A DNA stretch of 44,568 bases, from the NCBI RefSeq assembly GCF_040096055.1, contig NZ_JBBMFK010000030.1:1-44568 (forward strand), given 5' to 3'. How positions within the stretch are numbered: position 1 is the stretch's first letter; each line of letters opens with the position of its first letter. Positions 40,526-44,568 of this stretch are shown here, piece by piece. The stretch is from Pseudoflavonifractor intestinihominis. Its GTDB lineage: Bacteria > Bacillota > Clostridia > Oscillospirales > Oscillospiraceae. A program made the position numbers and the translations under genes. Below the pieces are notes generated by a model. The model ran no database searches, was not told the origin of the DNA, and saw only the letters and a program-made list of their open reading frames with translations.

Positions 40526-42037
40526 ATGAAGCTGTTCGGACCCCAGACGGACGGAATCCCGCCCCATCCCAGGCAGGAGCCCAGAGTGGACGGCCCTCTG
40601 ACCGTGGACACCATGCGGCGGGCGTTTGCCGACTGCGTGGACTTTGCCGTCCGGGAGGCCGACCTGGCCGGGGACCCGGAGAAGCACGTGACCATGTGCT
40701 ACATCGGGGGCATGGTGAAGCTGGAGCGGGCCAGCGAGTACATTCTCCGCCCTCTGGCCCAGGACAGCACCCTGCGGGACGCCCCGCCGGAGGAGGCCTG
40801 GCGGAAGATGGCCGGGGGCGCCCTCTACAATTTAATGGTGGAGCAGCGCACCACCGCCGACCAGGCCGCCCTGGACCTCATCAACGGCAACCTGATCCTC
40901 TTTTTCCCCGGCGCCCCCGCCGCCCTCTCCTTTTATATGGCCACCGAGGACAAGCGGGGGGTCAGCGCCCCGGACAACGAGCCCTCCATCAAGGGGGCCC
41001 GGGACGCCTTTGTGGAGAACCTGCGCAGCAACACCAGCCTGGTGCGCCGCCACCTCCGGGCCCCCGAGCTGAAGATTAGGGAGAAGATCGTGGGGCGGCA
41101 GTCCCTCACCCCGGTGGACATCCTGTGGCTGGACAACATCGCCGACCAGGACCTGGTACGCCGGGTGGAGGAGCGGGTGGCCGCCATCGACATCGACGCC
41201 CTGCTCTCCACCGGCAATCTGGAGGAGTATATCGTGGACGACACCTCCACCGCCTTCCCCCTGATGCTCTACACCGAGCGGCCCGACCGCTTCTGCGCCG
41301 GGCTGGCCCAGGGGCGGGTGGGCATTCTGATGGAGGGCCTGCCCCTGGGCTACCTCTGCCCCGGCACGGCGGGGGAGTTCCTCCGGGCCCCTCAGGACAA
41401 GTCCAACAACTGGATGACCGCCAGCGTCCTCACCCTGCTGCGGTGCCTGTGCATCTTCGGCACCCTGCTGCTGCCCGCCGTGTATATCGCCATGGTCAAC
41501 TTCCACCAGGAGATGATCCCCACCCGGCTGGCCCTGGCCATCATCGCCGCCAAGCGGGACGTACCCTTCACCACCGTGTTCGAGGTGCTCCTCATGCTGG
41601 TGGCCTTTGAGATCCTCCAGGAGGCCGGACTGCGGCTGCCCCCCTCCATCGGCCAGACCGTGTCCATCATCGGCGGCCTGGTGGTGGGCACCGCCGCCGT
41701 GGAGGCCAAGATCGTCTCCCCGGCGGTGCTCATCGTGGTGGCCGCCGCCGGCATCGCCGGGTACACCATGCCCAGCCAGGAGTTCGCCGCCGCCCTGCGG
41801 CTGTGGCGCTTCCTGCTGGCCCTGCTGGCGGGCTGGGCCGGGCTGTTCGGCGTGGTGGTGGGGGCGGCGGTGCTTATCCTCCGTCTGGCCCGGCTGGAGA
41901 GCTTCGGCGTGGCCTATCTCACCCCCTTCTCCGCCGGGGGCCAGTCCGGGCTGGACGGCGTGCTCCGCCTGCCCCTGCCCTGGGTCAAGCTGCGGCAGGC
42001 CGGGCTCTACACCAAAAACAGGAGGAATCAGGCGTGA
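40526..42037 (+). CDS. gerAA: Germinant receptor A subunit (GerAA / SpoVAF family)
   Basis: A 503-residue spore inner-membrane protein. The N-terminal ~275 residues are hydrophilic (RSNTSLVRRHLRAPELKI and VDILWLDNIADQDLV are family landmarks), followed by about five membrane helices (~290-470) and a short C-terminal tail. In germination it forms, with B and C subunits, the receptor or channel for germinant molecules. The ATG at 40526 has GAGGAGG at 9 nt. It overlaps the next gene by GTGA. The germinant cannot be predicted. Confidence 0.93.
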   Translation: MKLFGPQTDGIPPHPRQEPRVDGPLTVDTMRRAFADCVDFAVREADLAGDPEKHVTMCYIGGMVKLERASEYILRPLAQDSTLRDAPPEEAWRKMAGGALYNLMVEQRTTADQAALDLINGNLILFFPGAPAALSFYMATEDKRGVSAPDNEPSIKGARDAFVENLRSNTSLVRRHLRAPELKIREKIVGRQSLTPVDILWLDNIADQDLVRRVEERVAAIDIDALLSTGNLEEYIVDDTSTAFPLMLYTERPDRFCAGLAQGRVGILMEGLPLGYLCPGTAGEFLRAPQDKSNNWMTASVLTLLRCLCIFGTLLLPAVYIAMVNFHQEMIPTRLALAIIAAKRDVPFTTVFEVLLMLVAFEILQEAGLRLPPSIGQTVSIIGGLVVGTAAVEAKIVSPAVLIVVAAAGIAGYTMPSQEFAAALRLWRFLLALLAGWAGLFGVVVGAAVLILRLARLESFGVAYLTPFSAGGQSGLDGVLRLPLPWVKLRQAGLYTKNRRNQA

Positions 42038-43152
42038 GACGGGTGTTTGCTGCAATGACCCTGGCCGCACTGTGCCTCTCCCTCACCGGCTGCGGCGGCC
42101 AGAGCTGGCTGCCCGAGGGGCGGGAGCTGGAGAACATGGCCCTCATCCGCACTCTGGGGGTGGATAAGGCGGAGGAGGGGGTGATGGTCACCGCCGCCTC
42201 CGCCGAGCAGAGCGGCGGCGAGCAGCCCGCCCTGGTGTACTCCCACACCGCGGGCACGGTCAGCGCCGCCTGCCTGGCCATGCAGTCCCTGGGCAGCGCC
42301 TACCTCTTTTACGGCCACGTGGGCCAGCTGCTCTCCGGGGAGGAGCTGGCCGCCGCCGGGCTGGAGGAGGCCCTGGGCTATCTGGAGCGGGACATTGAGA
42401 TGCGGCTGGACACCGAGTTCTACGTGGTGCGGGGCGGGAAGGCCTCCGACGCCATCGCCGCCCTGTCAGAATCGGGCACCTCAGCTTCCGAGCGGCTGGA
42501 GTCCATGGCAGAGGACGCCGGGCTGATGGCCGCCTCCATGCCTCGCACCGTGCGGGAGCTGCTCTCCGACACGGCCCGGTGCGGCGCCACCTTTGCCCCC
42601 GCCCTCACCCTGACGGGGGAGGAGGGGGACTACGACCTGGCCGCCGACGGCTATGCCCTGCTGAAGGACAGCGCCCTCATCGGCTTTGCCGATGGCGACG
42701 CGGCCCTGGGGGTCAACCTGCTGCTGGGCCGGGTGGAGGCGGACGTGGTGGAGTGCCCCGCGGAGGGGGGCACGGCGGCCCTGCGGGTGGTGGGGGCCCA
42801 GACCAAAATCAGCCCTGCCTTTGAAAACGGCGCCCTCACCGGCCTGACGGTGAAGTGCGCCGTGGACGCCAGCGTGGCCCAGGGACCGGAGGGGCTGGAC
42901 CTGGAGCACAGCCCGGAGAAACAGCGGGCTCTGGAGAACGCCCTGGCCGAGCGGGAGCGGGAGCGGATCGTGGCCGCCCTCACCCTGTTCCAGACCCTGG
43001 ATGCCGACTGTCTGGACCTGTGCCGCAAGGCGGGCATGTCCGCCCCCTGGCGCTGGGCCGCCCTTCAGGACCAGTGGGGGGAGGCCTTTTCCACCCTGCC
43101 CATCCGGGTGGAGGTCACCGCCAGCATCCGGCGGGGCTACGATGTGAAATAA
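42034..43152 (+). CDS. gerAC: Germinant receptor C subunit, lipoprotein (GerAC family)
   Basis: A 372-residue lipoprotein with lipobox LTGC (Cys ~19) right after a short signal. LENMALIRTLGVDKAEEG near residue 35 and VTASI(R)RGY at the end are typical of Ger(x)C proteins. The GTG start at 42034 has AGGAGG at 8 nt and overlaps the gerAA stop (GTGA). The gene order A-C-B differs from gerA of Bacillus (A-B-C). It is expected on the outer face of the spore inner membrane. Confidence 0.9.
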   Translation: MRRVFAAMTLAALCLSLTGCGGQSWLPEGRELENMALIRTLGVDKAEEGVMVTAASAEQSGGEQPALVYSHTAGTVSAACLAMQSLGSAYLFYGHVGQLLSGEELAAAGLEEALGYLERDIEMRLDTEFYVVRGGKASDAIAALSESGTSASERLESMAEDAGLMAASMPRTVRELLSDTARCGATFAPALTLTGEEGDYDLAADGYALLKDSALIGFADGDAALGVNLLLGRVEADVVECPAEGGTAALRVVGAQTKISPAFENGALTGLTVKCAVDASVAQGPEGLDLEHSPEKQRALENALAERERERIVAALTLFQTLDADCLDLCRKAGMSAPWRWAALQDQWGEAFSTLPIRVEVTASIRRGYDVK

Positions 43153-43166
43153 AGAGGTGAAGCACA

Positions 43167-44255
43167 TTGTCTGAGACGCCCATCGCCATGCGCCAGCTGC
43201 TCTCCGTCATCTTTGCCGCGCTGCTGTCCCCCGCCATCCGGGTGCTGCCCGGCGGCGTGGCCCAGGCGGCAGGGGAGGCCGGGTGGCTCGCGCCGCTGCT
43301 GGCCCTGCCCATTGCCCTGGCCCTGTGCTGGGTACTGTTCAAGCTGCTGGCCCCTTTCCCCCCGGGCACCGGTCTGGCCGAGGCCTGCCCCCTGGTGCTG
43401 GGAAAGACCGGGGGAAAGCTGGTATTGTCCCTGTGCCTGCTGTGGGGCCTGCTCCAGCTCAGCGTCACCGTGCGCATGTGCGGCCAGCGCTTCCTCATCA
43501 CCGGCTACCGCAACCGGCCGGTCCTCTTCTATATGATTGTGCTGCTGGCGGTGGCCCTGTGGATGGCCAGGGGCAAGCTGGCCGCCTTCGGCCGGGCCGG
43601 AGAGGTGTTCCACGCCATCCTGGCCGTCACCCTGGGCGTTGTGCTGCTGCTGGCCGCCTTCCGCATGGAGCCGGAGAACCTGCTTCCCATCTGGGTGGAG
43701 GATCTGCCCGCCGCAGGGGCCGCCGTGGTGCCCGTACTGTCCCTGCTGGGGTATGCCGTCCCCGGGGCCTTTCTGGCGGGCTGCCTGAAGCGGGAGGACA
43801 AGGACCGCTCCAGGGCCCTCCGGTGGACGGCATGGCTGTGCCTTCTGCTGTCCGTGCTGCTGCTGGTGGCCCTGGGCTGCCTGGGCCCCGACCTGATCTC
43901 CCGGGTGGAGCAGCCCTTCTTTGTCATGGTCAAAGGGATCGGGGTGCGGGGAGCCTTCCAGCGGGTGGAGTCTGTGGTCATGGCCCTGTGGGTCCTCTCC
44001 GACCTGATGCTCATCGGCATGCTGGTTCTGGCCGCCTGCGCCGTGTCCAAGGTGCTCTTCGGCCTGAAGCGGGCCCAGTCCGCCGCCCTGCCTGTGACGG
44101 CGGTGGCGCTGGCGGGCAGCATCTTCCTCTTCCACGACGCCTTTGCCGTGGAGCGCTTTGCCGACGGGGCCCTTACCGCCGGCAATCTGGCCTTTGGCCT
44201 GGGCTTGCCCCTTTTTCTGTTGGCGGTTCGTAAAATGCGGGGAAAGAGGGTGTAA
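43167..44255 (+). CDS. gerAB: Germinant receptor B subunit, APC-type permease-like (GerAB family)
   Basis: A 362-residue membrane protein with about ten helices, belonging to the endospore germination permease group within the amino acid permease (APC) superfamily. This subunit binds the germinant in characterised receptors. The start is a TTG at 43167 with GAGGTGA 6 nt upstream, 14 nt after the gerAC stop. It is the last gene of the operon; no clear terminator hairpin was found in the following AT-rich 100 nt. Confidence 0.88.
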   Translation: MSETPIAMRQLLSVIFAALLSPAIRVLPGGVAQAAGEAGWLAPLLALPIALALCWVLFKLLAPFPPGTGLAEACPLVLGKTGGKLVLSLCLLWGLLQLSVTVRMCGQRFLITGYRNRPVLFYMIVLLAVALWMARGKLAAFGRAGEVFHAILAVTLGVVLLLAAFRMEPENLLPIWVEDLPAAGAAVVPVLSLLGYAVPGAFLAGCLKREDKDRSRALRWTAWLCLLLSVLLLVALGCLGPDLISRVEQPFFVMVKGIGVRGAFQRVESVVMALWVLSDLMLIGMLVLAACAVSKVLFGLKRAQSAALPVTAVALAGSIFLFHDAFAVERFADGALTAGNLAFGLGLPLFLLAVRKMRGKRV

Positions 44256-44353
44256 AAAGCACCTAGATATAGTGTGCGAACACTTGCCCAGTGGGCAGAT
44301 ATTGTTGGAAACGAGAAAATTGAAAAAAGTGAAAAGAAAAAGCGGAAAAACTG

Positions 44354-44382
44354 TTGACAAGCCGTGTTTTATCTGGTATATT
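44354..44382 (+). promoter_or_regulatory. Strong sigma-A promoter P1 at the right edge
   Basis: Perfect TTGACA, 17-nt spacer, TATATT. No coding sequence follows within the window; the gap 44256-44568 holds this and P2. Confidence 0.82.
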
Positions 44383-44474
44383 ATCTAAGCGCTCGCGGGG
44401 AACACCCCTTGAAGAGGCCAAAAGTTTTCTTTGATTCAGCCTGACGGCTCGAAAAAAGAAAATGAAAAAACCTC

Positions 44475-44503
44475 TTGACAAACCGGGCCGGACATGATAT
44501 CAT
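44475..44503 (+). promoter_or_regulatory. Strong sigma-A promoter P2 at the right edge
   Basis: Perfect TTGACA, 17-nt spacer, TATCAT, 121 nt after P1. Both promoters share CTGTTGACA/CTCTTGACA contexts and AT-rich upstream DNA (GAAAAAAGAAAATGAAAAAA). Confidence 0.78.
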
Positions 44504-44568
44504 ATAAAAGTTCGCTGCGAGAGCGGTGAGCGGCTGGATGAGAGTTCTGGATTTGAACTTATGGAGCT

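Noticed and set aside
43141..43160. Possible frameshift or fusion at the gerAC-gerAB junction
   Set aside because: The gerAC stop is followed by a proper site (GAGGTGA) and TTG start for gerAB; both proteins have family lengths.
44263..44481. Short minus-strand frame at the right edge
   Set aside because: It lies over two strong plus-strand promoters, is AT-rich and has no recognisable domain.
44545..44568. Start of a 16S rRNA gene
   Set aside because: Only TTATGGAG is shared with the typical start and the next bases differ; too short to call.

Overview
The window looks like a chromosome segment of a GC-rich, spore-forming anaerobe of the class Clostridia, most likely an Oscillospiraceae member of the Flavonifractor / Lawsonibacter type. 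The signs are a GerA-type germinant receptor operon, a Spo0A-like regulator, the Firmicutes glmU-prs-pth-mfd order, the selenium-dependent molybdenum hydroxylase maturation genes yqeB/yqeC, strong GGAGG ribosome binding sites and very high third-position GC. The family placement is inference; no rRNA gene is present to confirm it.

Left part (1-6.1 kb, minus strand): a BMP-type nucleoside ABC importer (lipoprotein, ATPase, two permeases) lies downstream of xanthine phosphoribosyltransferase (xpt). 6.2-7.5 kb: two tandem small-RNA-like units (promoter, about 85 nt, terminator), then tadA fused in frame to a GNAT domain. 7.6-12 kb (plus): yqeC, yqeB and an XdhC-family factor, then a secreted SLH/CAP lipoprotein. 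12-13.4 kb: a GH13 glycosidase. 13.4-20.6 kb (minus): an esterase-like hydrolase, a MocA-like cytidylyltransferase, a dihydropyrimidinase, a threonine-synthase-like PLP enzyme, a second fold-II PLP enzyme and a YheO/DauR-type regulator. Divergent from the regulator is a YgeW-type carbamoyltransferase. Together with the nucleoside importer, xpt and yqeBC-xdhC this suggests anaerobic purine or hydantoin breakdown that needs a selenium/molybdenum hydroxylase encoded elsewhere.

22-27 kb: an FMN-binding lipoprotein, an autoregulated GntR-ABC transporter operon of YtrA type and an HD-domain protein. 27-35.3 kb: a GlmU-like protein with a degenerate N-domain and a replaced catalytic histidine, then prs, pth, mfd and a PrsA-like foldase. 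35.5-39.4 kb: an XRE regulator, a Spo0A-like response regulator and a P-type calcium-type ATPase. 39.6-44.3 kb: a CofE-like protein, then a gerA operon in the order A-C-B behind a sigma-G-like promoter. The right edge carries two near-consensus tandem promoters reading out of the window, possibly for an rRNA or tRNA operon.

The segment is also rich in dispersed repeats. A ~316 bp element is present twice and contains a 121-nt module with a hairpin whose stem differs between copies by compensatory changes. There are also several short REP/BIME-like palindromes (CCTTCCCCC...GGGGGAAGG and GTCACGC...GCGTGAC) and a 76-nt inverted copy shared between the left edge and 17.8 kb. These non-coding elements and the tandem small RNAs are the least explained parts of the window.
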